Source of the DNA: Biomphalaria glabrata
Taxonomy: Eukaryota > Mollusca > Gastropoda > Planorbidae
Direction of reading: 5' to 3'
Assembly (NCBI RefSeq): GCF_947242115.1
Contig: NC_074721.1
Coordinates: 3,072,001-3,136,000, forward strand
Length of the DNA: 64,000 nucleotides
Part shown: one piece after another, positions 54,190-64,000 of the stretch
How positions within the stretch are numbered: position 1 is the first letter of the stretch
Layout of the letters: each line of letters begins with the position of its first letter
Notes under the pieces: generated by a model
Told to the model about the DNA's origin: nothing
What the model saw: the letters and a program-made list of their open reading frames with translations, nothing else
Databases searched by the model: none
Position numbers and translations under genes: made by a program

Positions 54190-55225
54190 AACGCCAGGGA
54201 GAGAACAAACTGTAATAATAAATGGCTCTAAATCAACACCGATAACAGTAAACTCAGGTGTACCTCAAGGAACAGTCTTGGGTCCACTACTATTTTTAAT
54301 TTACATAAATGATTTACCAAATTGCATTACTTCAGGAACAAAAGTCAGATTATTTGCAGACGATTACATAATATATAGAACAATAAAAACAACACAAGAC
54401 ACAGATATTTTACAAAGAGAATTAGATGAATTACAGAAATATGAATCAAATTGGAGCATGTCTTTCCACCCAGAAAAATTTCAGTTGTTAAGAGTAACAA
54501 AAAAACTAAAACAAATTAATTCCACTTATCTTATTCATGGCAAACCAGTAACACAGACTAAAAACGCAAAATACCTAGATGTTATAATAAATGAAAAACT
54601 GTCATGGAATCCCCATATTGATGAAACTACAAAAAAATCAAACAAAGCATTAGGATTTATTAAAAGAAATTTCTATAAATCAAATAAGAACATAAAACTA
54701 AAATGTTATTTAACCTTGGTTAGGCCAATAATAGAATATGCATCCTCCGTTTGGGACCCCTCAACTCAAGAAAACATTAAGAAACTGGAACAGACACAAA
54801 CTAGAGCAGTGAGATTCATAACAAACGAATATTCACATTTGACTAGAGTAACACCTTTAGTAAAAATCACTAAGTTTAGAAAGCCTTCAGGACAGAAGGC
54901 TCAAAAGTAAAGTAGCAATCATACATAAAACACTGAACCATAATCTTCAAATACAAAAACAAATTTTAATAAAATACTCTTAAAGACACAAAGATAAAGG
55001 CACATTCCTCATCTCATATGCTAGGACAAATTTGTACAAATACTCCTTCTTCCCTAGTGCTATTAGAGCATGGAATGGGTTGCCTGAGCTAGCCAGGAAA
55101 ACCAGTGACTTGGCAGAATTGAAGTCATTGGTTAATATGCATGACTAAATGCATGACGCGTAGGACGTAATCATCTTCTTTTTTGAAGTAACGTCTGTAT
55201 TATATAAGATATATATTAAGATAAA
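54190..55225 (+). mobile_element. LINE family J, longest copy with RT motifs
   Basis: The frame begins inside the RT with SGVPQGTVLGPLLFLIYINDL and FADDYIIYR, both catalytic Asp present. It continues through AKYLDVIINEKLSWN and YASSVWDPST to a frame break near 54895. The remaining C-terminus (FFPSAIRAWNGLPELARK) is in another frame, followed by a 3' UTR ending ATATAAGATATATATTAAGATA. It is a Jockey/CR1-like non-LTR element, 5' truncated. It is the reference for ten family J copies in this window. Confidence 0.85.
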
Positions 55226-55473
55226 AAACATTTTTAAAAAGGCAAGACTAGTACATGATTCTACTTCTAAGCTAGGGCTAGACTTCTAGCATTAGGCCTA
55301 AGGCCTAATAGAATAAATAGATTAGTGTCCAGATCTAACTTCTAGATCTAGAACTAAATCTAGAGTATATAATTTGGATTTAGGTCTAGACTAGAAATTC
55401 CTAGCTATTCCCCTGGTATTACAAATTATTAACTTAAATTAGCACTGAAAATTCTAAAAAGCATATAGGCCTA

Positions 55474-55581
55474 CAGGGTGCGTCAAAAAAATGTATACAC
55501 ACTTTGAACTGTCATAGACAATTTATTTCCCATTCTACAATGCTAAATTTCTGGACATGGTAAGCCTAATGACGCACCCTG
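55474..55581. mobile_element. 108-bp mariner-like MITE
   Basis: The perfect inverted ends CAGGGTGCGTCA and TGACGCACCCTG are flanked by TA on both sides, as in Tc1/mariner elements. There is no room for a transposase. Confidence 0.75.
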
Positions 55582-55829
55582 TATATAGTTCATAAAAAAA
55601 CAACTTTGCTTTTTTCTTCTCTTTAATGTAGTTATAATTAAGATCTTTCAGTATTCCGCTATCCACGTCTCTCTCTTGGCCACCCACCTCTCTCTCTCTG
55701 TATGAGATGATCCATAGTCGCGAAGCTAGTAAAAAGTGTTCTCTCCCCCCCCCCCCTCTCTCTTTGTTAGTTAGCCAAGTGTAGATCAACTTCACCATGC
55801 ACCAAGGATCTTCTCATGGAAAATCAGAT

Positions 55830-55970
55830 GAATGCCTGGGCATTAGCTGTGGTGGGGAACGATGTTGCCCACATATCAGTTCCCCCCTCTCCGCGCAGCT
55901 GAAGTATCCAAAGGAAAGGCAAGTGTTGATACAGTTTGAGGTCAGCGGCATTGCAGACTTGCCAGGGTGT
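55830..55970 (+). repeat. Dispersed repeat family E, short copy
   Basis: Contains GGGGAACGATGTTGCCCAC, TCCCCCCTCTCCGCGCAGCTG and ACAGTTTGAGGTCAGC. It is truncated at 55970. Confidence 0.6.
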
Positions 55971-56164
55971 ATTTAAAAAAATATTAAGAAACACAAACAT
56001 TTGTTAAAAAAAACAAAGCTAACAACATATTGGATCTATACATATACAGATCTAGATCGAAATTTATAGATCTACAAATTTAGATATTATGGATCATTTC
56101 AAAAGACATAGATAAAGGAAGGTAAAAACACTAAGAAATAACACATCAATCGTATTTAAAAAAC

Positions 56165-57245
56165 AAACAAAAAGGAAAATAGTGGTAAAAAAAAATTAGA
56201 ATAGACAATATATATATAACTACAAACAACCAACCATCAAAACACATTTACTAAATAACACCTTAACAAAAGAATTAAATCCACTGGAGCTCAAAGTAGG
56301 CATGCTTGAAACAATTGAAAGCTATAAAAAAAAACAGCTATCCATATTTTTACAGACGGATCGGCTTTCAAAGCCACCATCAATGGTGGTCTTGGTGCCT
56401 TCCTGGTCTTCCCTAAAAATGAACACTTTGAGATAAGCGCACCCTATGGCGATTACTGCTCAAACTTCCAAGCCAAAATTGAGGCAATTACCATAGCACT
56501 ACAGACAGTGGAAAACAAATTATATGAAGGAGTGCAACCACCATCAGATATTGTTGTCTTCACAGGCCCCCAATCTACTCTGCAATCACTTAACAGCAGC
56601 ACCTCAAACAGCCCAAGAGAGTTGACAACACTCATTGTGATAATCCACCAGATGATATCAAAATTAAATATCAATATCACACTATAGTGGATCCCTGGAC
56701 ACATTGGCATCATGGGAAATGAAAAGGCAGATAAGCTATCAAAGGCAGGTTCATCTATGGAACAACCAGATAGACCTGTTAACTACCTCACCCTAAGGTC
56801 AATGTTAGTCAACAATCACAAAGAGGAGTGGCTCAACCAATGGGCATCAGGAAACACAGGCAGAGCCATGTACAAAGAAATGACAATGCCTAACAAACTG
56901 GACAGTATTAACTTCCTCCCCCGCAAAGAACAATCTACAATTTTCCAACTAAGAACAGGACACACACCACTATTAAATTACCACCTGAACAAAATAAACT
57001 CCACACAACTCCCCCTTTGCAGACACTGCACCCACCCCTTTGAAACTGTAAACCATATCCTCTTTGGATGCCCCTCCCTAATCCACCTTAGGCAGACCCT
57101 ACTTCCACTACAGCCCAACATAAACAAAAACCTGTACGGCAGTGCTGAACAACTGAAGAAAACAGCACACTTTTTTTCCTTGGCACAGTCTGCAAAAGAG
57201 CTCTCAGCTCAGCAGCAATAAAGCTGGCTAGAAGAAGAAGAAGAA
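56165..57245 (+). mobile_element. RNase H-type LINE 3' part, (GAA)n tail
   Basis: Reads FTDGSAFKATINGG (first RNase H Asp), QAKIEAITIAL (Glu), VVFTGPQS where FTDSQS is expected (a catalytic Asp lost), then a TAG stop in front of WIPGH. After this GNEKADKLSK holds the last Asp. 56712-57221 is one frame with the zinc knuckle LCRHCTHPFETVNHILFGCP. The tail is GAAGAAGAAG. A Jockey/I-type element, defective. The twin of its 3' end is at 39862. Confidence 0.85.
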
Positions 57246-57569
57246 CAATTAAAAAGAAGACAGAACAACAAGAAACATATTGTATTAACACCAAATGAAA
57301 ATTAACAGAAAATAGCATTGCTTTTGAAAACATGAAGTAAAGTTAATTCTTGGTATTTTTGAAGACACTTTTTTTTTTTTTTGGAACATAAACAATAACA
57401 AAATAGTAACAAAGATGGCTGACCAGTGAACTCCATCAGAATTACCAAATATTTATTTAATTTTTAAGAACAAACCAAAAAAAAATTTTTTTTTAAATAA
57501 TAAACAGCCTATAACTATAAAAGTATTATAATAATAGTTAGAGTAATATTAATGGTAGTAAAGTACAAA

Positions 57570-57900
57570 ATACTTAAACGAATATTCACATTTGACTAGA
57601 GTAACACCGTTAGTAAAATCACTAAATTTAGAAAGCCTTCAGGATAGAAGACTCATAAGTAAAACACTAAATTATAATCTTCAAATACAAAAACAAAATC
57701 TAATAATGTACTCAGAAAGACACAAAGATTAAGGCACATTCCTCGTTCCATATGCTAAGTCAAATTTGTACAAATGCTCCTACTTCCCTAGCGCTATTAG
57801 AGCATGGAAGGGGTTGCCTGAGCTAACCAGGAAAACCAGTGACTTGGCAGAATTTAAATCATTGGTTAATATGCATGACTAAATGACTCACTTAGTATCA
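57570..57900 (+). mobile_element. LINE family J fragment lacking its 3' UTR
   Basis: From AACGAATATTCACATTTGAC to GGTTAATATGCATGACTAAATG. It stops before the usual GAAGTAACGTCTG segment, so it was cut at both ends. Confidence 0.75.
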
Positions 57901-57909
57901 AGACAAATG

Positions 57910-58480
57910 GGACTACAAGTGTTGTTGTTTTTTCTTAAGAAGTACTCTTTTTTTCCCCCTCATTTATTCATAGATATTTTATTTATTAAATCTTTCTAAA
58001 TAAGAAATTTTCTCATTTGCCTGACTTACAGCTAGTCATTCCTTAGAAAGCCTGAAAAGTCTATAGATTTCATGAGCAAAGTAGAACATAGAGAATAATT
58101 TCCTAATTGGCTAGATAATGCTTAGCTAAACATTCTATAGAATGTCTGCATCTCACACTAAGATATAGGCCCCTAAGAATATCTACAAGTGATAACCATA
58201 ACCAGTTTTGGCTTTAAAACATGTAAATCAACATTCAATTATAGTATACAAAAAAAAACATAGATCTCGGTAGATGAAACAAATTGCTAGTAAAAGACTT
58301 TGTGGAAGCTCCAATTTAATTTGTGAGAGATAAGATAAAAGATAATTGTTATTGATCCAATCAAATGGAAATTCAGTTTGACTACAATTGACAACCTCAG
58401 CAGATCTATTATCTATATCTTCTACTTCTTTTCTCTCAATTTCTTTAATCAAAAGTATAATAAGGTCATGATCATTCTAT
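57910..58480. other. No gene recognised
   Basis: AT-rich unique-looking sequence with no repeat or coding region seen. Confidence 0.4.
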
Positions 58481-58489
58481 CAAGTTCAT

Positions 58490-58990
58490 GTAACACAGAC
58501 TAAAACGCAAAATACCTAGATGTTATAATAAATGAAAAACTGTCATGGAATCCCCATATTGATGAAACTATAAAAAAATCAAAGCATTAGGGTTTATTTA
58601 AAAAAAATCTCTATCATTCAAATAAGAATATAAAACTAAAATTTCATTTAACGTTGGTTAGGCCAATAATAGAATATACATCCTCTGTTTGGGACCCCTC
58701 AACTCAAGAAAACATTAAGAAATTAGAACAGACACAAAATAGAGCAGTGAGATTTATATTAAACAAATATTCACATTTGACTAGTAGTAAAATCACTAAA
58801 TTTAGAAAGCCTTCAGGATAGAAGACCTAAAAGTATAAAGTAAAGTAGCAATTATACATAAAACACTGAACCATAATCTTCAAATACAAAAACAAAATCT
58901 AATAAAATACTCAGAAAGACACAAGGATAATGGCACATTCCATTATCATCTTCTTTTTTTGAAGTAACCTTTGTATTATATAAGATAAGA
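58490..58990 (+). mobile_element. LINE family J fragment with internal deletion
   Basis: Matches 54550-55215 but lacks about 170 bp just before the 3' UTR (GGCACATTCC joins CATTATCATCTTC). It ends TATATAAGATAAGATG. Confidence 0.75.
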
Positions 58991-59559
58991 TGTTTTAAAG
59001 AAAAAATTCACAAAATTGCATTTTGACTACCGTATTATTTTCTTTATCTTTGACATAATGATGACATCCTGATCTTTGCTATGGTATAGCCTTCATACTT
59101 TGATCGTTGGAGTGTTGTCTCAATGATCGTAAGTTTGAACCCTGCTTGCCACCCTGCAGGGCTAAGATGTCCAGTCTTCTGTTCTAAAAAGTCTCAAACA
59201 TAAAAATTATGTAAAAAAAATAAGTAAAAAGACTAAAAGACAACTTTTTCCTCTCTAGAATCCTGTAGAGGGCTTTTATTTGCTCTATCTTAAACTATGT
59301 GCTGTTATTTGAGCAGGAAATAATACTTGCATATACCAAATGTTTAGTTGGTTCTTTATACATTTCAGAGACATGGAGAGCCAATATTGAAAAAAAAACT
59401 CCAGACTTTCACAACCAGTTTGCCCAATATTAGGAAGTAGGTGGCCTGTAAAGATATCTACTGTCAACTTGTGGGAAAGAACCAAGCGAAAACCCATAGC
59501 CATATTAAAAAGTGAAAGAGGAGCAGGATAGGAGGAAAACCAGCTACCAATGATTCAAG

Positions 59560-59790
59560 GCAGGCACTTGATTGAATCCGCTAGGAAAGAGGAAAGTGGA
59601 CAGACCCAAGCAAATCTGGAAGAGTTCAGTCATCAGTGAAGCTGATTATACTGGAATGACATGGGAGAAGATGAAGAAAGCTGCTCAGAGCCACGTTTGG
59701 TGGATAGATGTGGCCCTCCTCTCACAGGAGTAAGACTAAGACGATGACTGCTTTAGTGATCCTTATGGATATTTAGTGATTACCATAAGT
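59560..59790 (+). mobile_element. LINE C-terminal scrap joined to an antisense L2-type tail
   Basis: Reads RKRKVDRPKQIWKSSV, then GMTWEKMKKAAQSHVWW, an RTE-like C-terminus. From 59729 it continues as TAAGACTAAGACGATGACTG then CTTTAGTGATCCTTATGG, the complement of the L2-like 3' tail. Confidence 0.55.
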
Positions 59791-60036
59791 AAGTATACCA
59801 TTATTGGTCCATTTTTTTTTTTAAATGCTTTGGACATTCCTTCAGTTTTGAAGATTATTGCATCCAATCTTCTGCAGGGCGGCAAGGTATGGCGGTCAGC
59901 AAAGTTTAAACTATACACCATCCAGACAACAGTTCAGAGCACTTACCACAGGACCAGGCAGCCATTTTTTATCTTGGTGATATTGTACACACATTTTAAT
60001 TTTTTTTAATGCATATTTTTATTTTCTCTTTGAAAG

Positions 60037-62246
60037 GTGTAGAAACCATTGAAGACTACATTTGCACTCAGAGATTTAAAGGATGTAGAGTCAACTACAA
60101 AGAGCGTTCATGCATTGAAGAAGAATTTGTGGGCTGTGAAAATCCATTTCCATACAAAACTAAGAGAGAATGTCTCAGAGATTTTCGTGGTATGGCATTT
60201 AATATTTCTATTTATAACTGTTGAATACTTTGTGCCAAAGATTTCTTATCCTTGCATTTAATGCATATCTGTCTGTAGGAATATCTGTAAAGTATTTTTT
60301 TAAGATAAATTTCACATAGCCTGAATTTTTATAGAATTTTAAATTTATAGATAAATATATTTATGTCTATAATATTAGCCAATGTTTGATGGCTTCCTCT
60401 GCCTTATTGTTTTCTGTAATTAACTTTTTAAAGATTAGTTTGTCCTCTAAGCTCTCATGTTTATGTTTGTAATGTAATCACAGCGCCTTGAATCTACATC
60501 ATGATTGTTAACAGCACTCTTATAAATTATTATTATTGTAGCCTTTGGATACCTTTGATCAGCAGAATTAGTTTATCTCAAATGAATTGAAATGTGGAAG
60601 TGATTCTTGTTGACCTCCCTTAAAAGTCCTTGTTGGTCTCCTTCACTCGTGGAATAACTATGGTTCATCTCGAGATGAAAACCTGGACATTACATATGAT
60701 TGAAACAATGTCACCCACACAACAGTTCCCTGCTATCCACATGTCCAAATGAATGGCAGGTACGTCATACAGTTTGGGATCAGCAGTATCTCAGGTTGTG
60801 CCACTGTGTGCTGGAATCTGCCTAGGAGTCACCACCTCCTGATTTTTTCCTTCCGAAGATTTTCCCATGTATAGCCATCAGGCAGCAGAGGTTTGGATTA
60901 AGAGTTTCCCTTACCTTAAGAGTTTCTCGTCTCAGATGGGTAGCTAGATAGTCAAAGCTTACAAGCCCTTCCTTTGCAAAGCTTACTGTTTTAGGTGCCA
61001 CTTGTTGGCCTTTGCCCCTGTCAATAATAACAGTTCTGCTGGACCCAATCTCTGAGCTACATATGAAGGTCAGGAGTTTGACATTTTATCAGAAGCTAAT
61101 TGAGACTCATGCCATTCGTAGCATTTTATAGGTTGTAGATTGCTTATATCCATTACCACTTCTGGCAATAACAACCTTATGGAATCCTAGTCTTGCAGAA
61201 TTTTATTTAAGCTCAATCGTTACAGGAGCTTGATGACCTTTCCTATCATTAGTTTCCCTGACATTATGTTCTACATTATATATAACTTGAATTTCCATCA
61301 CTACCATGGAATGGCTGCTTGTAGATAAGGAATGAAGGTTATGAAGCCACTGAAAGTTATATTTTGATTCCCTGTTTGTTTTTTAATGTTCTTTTTAGAA
61401 ATGGCTCTATGATGGAGTCAAGGAAAAGACTGAGAAATATGCCTTGAAATTTAAATTCATTGACATGTTTGGAGAATATATGGAAAAAAACAACAACAAT
61501 AGACCTAAACAGCTAGATACGTGTCCATGTTAGCCAAGTGAACATTGTTTTAGATTTGGTGACCTCTGTTTTAACTAATATTGAGAATTTGATTATCTTA
61601 ATAAGAATGACATAAAACTCAGTACATGATCTAAAAAAAAGCATTCTTATTCTAAAAAGAATTTTTCTATCTTTAACATTTCCTATTTCCAATGTTTTAT
61701 CTTCATTATCAGTATCCTAGTAATAAAACTATTTCAATGCACTAAATATAACTAGTAAAGTAAAGTTCCCCTTTCAAACCTTGCAATCTTTAGGGCAGAT
61801 GATGTAAGGGTTGTCTGTTTCTATGGATAATGTTTAACAAGGGTGTCATGTGGCCAGCACAATGACCAACCACCTTTACTTTCCCTTAAAAATTTGAGGT
61901 ACCCATTAGGTGGATGGACTCAGGAGCATTCTAAGAATCCTGAAATTGTAAAAAAAATCCCAGTCTTCACCAAGGTTAAATCTAAGACCCTCAGTTTGGA
62001 AGCCAAGTGTTGTACCTCTCAGCCACAGCACCGCCAAAATAAAACTAAATCATTTATCTTCTCTTACTACAGATTAAATATAATTGTAATAAATTTCTAC
62101 CATTGTTCTACAGGTCATGGCAACATTTGTGAATATCGTAAACCATGCAGAAATAACGGCACTTGTTCACCACTACCTCCAATCATGTTCCAACATTCAA
62201 TGTGAGTGTGCTGCCACGGGTTACTATGGTGACAGGTGTGGAAATA
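60037..62246 (+). CDS. Gene D (partial): Kunitz-like and EGF-like exons, second with a frame break
   Basis: The first exon, 60037-60189, is phase 1 to 1 and 51 codons. It reads YICTQRFKGCRVNYKERSC, then IEEEFVGC and KTKRECLRDF. The C-x7-C step ending in GC, followed by an aromatic-rich loop and Cys, is Kunitz-like, though the sixth Cys is missing and spacing before it is short. The second exon, 62114-62246, between a CTACAG acceptor and GTAAGT donor, encodes an EGF-like repeat: ICEYRKPCRNNGTC in one frame and CECAATGYYGDRC in the next. Its length (133 bp) is one more than a multiple of 3, matching a single-base disruption. This could be a decayed exon or an assembly error. The start and end of the gene are not in view. 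Confidence 0.5.
60640..61210 (+). repeat. Dispersed repeat family E, long copy
   Basis: Parallel to 46717-47250 along its length but more diverged (AACAATGTCACCCACACAAC, TAGGTGCCACTTGTTGGCC). It lies in the intron between the two exons of gene D. Confidence 0.65.
61763..62034 (-). mobile_element. SINE family 1, full-length, diverged
   Basis: Antisense copy from TTCCCCTTTCAAACCTTGC to the tRNA-like head complement CTCAGCCACAGCACCGCC. It lies 80 bp upstream of the EGF-like exon. Confidence 0.8.
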
Positions 62247-62624
62247 GTAAGTCTTAGACTGAATACATTTATCTAATAAATAGTTTGGAATCAACCTCTA
62301 GGCTTATGGGACAAAGTTACCTTAGTCTTAGAGGTAGGGCCTAGGTTTACACTAAGTATTCAAGTATAGTCCTGGGTGTTACTACATTGTTCATTTTATA
62401 ATCACTGGGCAGTGTTTTATACCATGTGAACCAATAGTTCAGCATTTCGATTAGCTGGTTTAGACAGAATGAATCTCTGTTGTAAGAGATTCAGGGTATA
62501 CAACTCTAGCAATAATATCTTTTTCTTTTGTCTGTATTGAGAAACTACAGTTTTATGGAGAATTAAATTTTTTAGTATAACTGTATCACTGACCAATGTT
62601 AATGGAAGTGCCCTCTACAGTCAC

Positions 62625-63030
62625 AAAGATCAACGGTCTTCTAGCAGTAAGATTCATAACAAACAGATATTAACATTTGATTATAGTAACACCTTTAGTA
62701 AAATTTTTGAATTTAGAAACACTTAAGGATAAAAGAGTTAAAAAAACTAAAGGAGCAACAATGCATACAACACTGAACCATTATCTTCAAATACAAAACC
62801 TAATAAAATACTCAGAATGACACAAAGATAAAACGCACATTCCTTGTTCTATATGATAAGACAAATTTGTACTCCTTCTTCCCTTGTGCTATTAGAGCAT
62901 GGCATGGGTTGCCTGAGTCAGCCAGTAAAACCAGTGGCAGAATTTAAGTCATTGATTAACATGCAGGACTACATTGACCTAGGGACACACATAGGACACA
63001 ATCAACTGTATTTTATAAGATAAGAAGATG
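62625..63030 (+). mobile_element. LINE family J 3' end, diverged
   Basis: From GTAAGATTCATAACAAACAG through TAGAGCATGGCATGGGTTGCC to TATTTTATAAGATAAGAAGATGAGATA. Confidence 0.7.
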
Positions 63031-63319
63031 AGATAATGCAAAAAGATGGCACTTGAATGTGGGGGGGGGGGGGGGGGGCTTATGAATGCTCTTAGTTTAT
63101 TTCATCTGCAGATGAACATGCCGAGAAAAATTAAAAGATTTAAAACAGTCTAAGAAAGAGTGCCCAAAAGAAGAAAGGATGTTTTAAATAAGTGGCAAGT
63201 CAGGATTAAAAACATGGGTTTAGTTGTTTAGTTAGATTGGTTTATATTTGTATCAAACTGCTTGCTATTATTTTGCTTTTGTTCAAATTTCTGTTTTGAC
63301 TGATGATTTCTCACTTTGA

Positions 63320-63775
63320 TATGGTCTGCAACATTCACCTTCTCCTATCGCTTAGTTTGTTTTGGCACCTCACAAGATCTGTTGAATGTCTTTCTCCATT
63401 CCTCTTTGTCTTTTGTCTTGGATAGAATTTCTTTCAATAAAAGGCCTGTCCATTCTTTTATGTTGTCTTCCCATCCCTTTCTCTGCCTTTTTTTCCTGGA
63501 ACTATTCCTTGAAGGAAGGTCTTTGTGAGCCCCGAGGACAATGTGATATTGCCATAGAGTTTAATTTTGAGTTTTTTTTATTGAATTGCTGTATTAATCC
63601 TGTTTCTAATCACTTTGCTTGTGTTGAGGTCATTGTATGTAATTCCTAGAATCTTTCAGTAGCATCTCAATTCCATTGCTAGGATCCTCCTCTCTAGTTC
63701 TGCAGTCATCATCTCAGATTCACAAGCATATAAAAATGTTGCCATGACCAGTCTGATTTCATGATAATTATGAAC
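63320..63775 (-). mobile_element. RTE-like LINE, C-terminal half, broken
   Basis: On the - strand: MATFLYACESEMMTAELE, VIRNRINTAI, LYGNITLSSGL and FLQGIVPGKK, the conserved C-terminal order of RTE-like elements also seen at 16148. Frames shift at least twice. The region 63776-64000 shows nothing recognisable. Confidence 0.65.
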
Positions 63776-64000
63776 ATAAACACTTAAGTTGACTATAATT
63801 ATATGTCTTTAATTTCAAAACATGCCAATTTTTCACTTGGAATTTGACTGTTATATAAATACTAATAATATTGTCAAATGCCATTCTGTATCTGTGTAAA
63901 ATGATTTTCTTTTTCACTTTTGTCATTATCCTGATGCACAAATTATGTGATTTGAAGTTTGTGTTCTATATATCTGTATACTTCTGTCCAGATGGGTTTG

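Overview
This is molluscan-looking nuclear DNA, most likely from a planorbid-type freshwater snail. The reasons are intron-split genes with GT-AG splice sites, secreted C-type lectin exons of gastropod type, very AT-rich introns, and many copies of tRNA-derived SINEs and non-LTR retrotransposon ends that I associate with Biomphalaria-like genomes. The species assignment is inference; the eukaryotic intron-exon structure is directly visible. || The backbone is a tandem cluster of three paralogous genes on the + strand: gene A (373-13893), gene B (21042-33405) and gene C (42196-47637). Each has five coding exons, all introns in phase 1: a signal-peptide exon, an exon for a PAN/apple-like domain, and three exons for one C-type lectin-like domain (CTLD) with a QPD-type motif. 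The spliced products are 242, 243 and 242 residues. A and B are close relatives; C is older. C keeps the full set of CTLD cysteines, while A and B have lost the same inner disulfide pair. These look like secreted sugar-binding proteins, plausibly of the snail immune repertoire, but that role is inference. || Right of the cluster lies an intact C2H2 zinc-finger gene on the - strand (15 fingers, two coding exons, 49313-52044), and near the right edge a partial + strand gene with a Kunitz-like exon and an EGF-like exon (60037-62246), the latter with a broken frame. || The rest is repeats. These include at least five LINE lineages recognisable by RT, RNase H or zinc-knuckle pieces and by different 3' tails; two tRNA-derived SINE families and a third tRNA-headed SINE candidate; hAT-like elements with 8-bp target duplications; a short TTAA-flanked MITE family; a mariner-like MITE; and large tandem arrays of 27-bp, 38-bp and GA-linked units inside introns and between genes. 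Several repeats are inserted into one another, giving a readable relative order of events. || Stretches in which nothing is recognised are listed as such. No rRNA, canonical tRNA, CRISPR array or bacterial-type gene was found.
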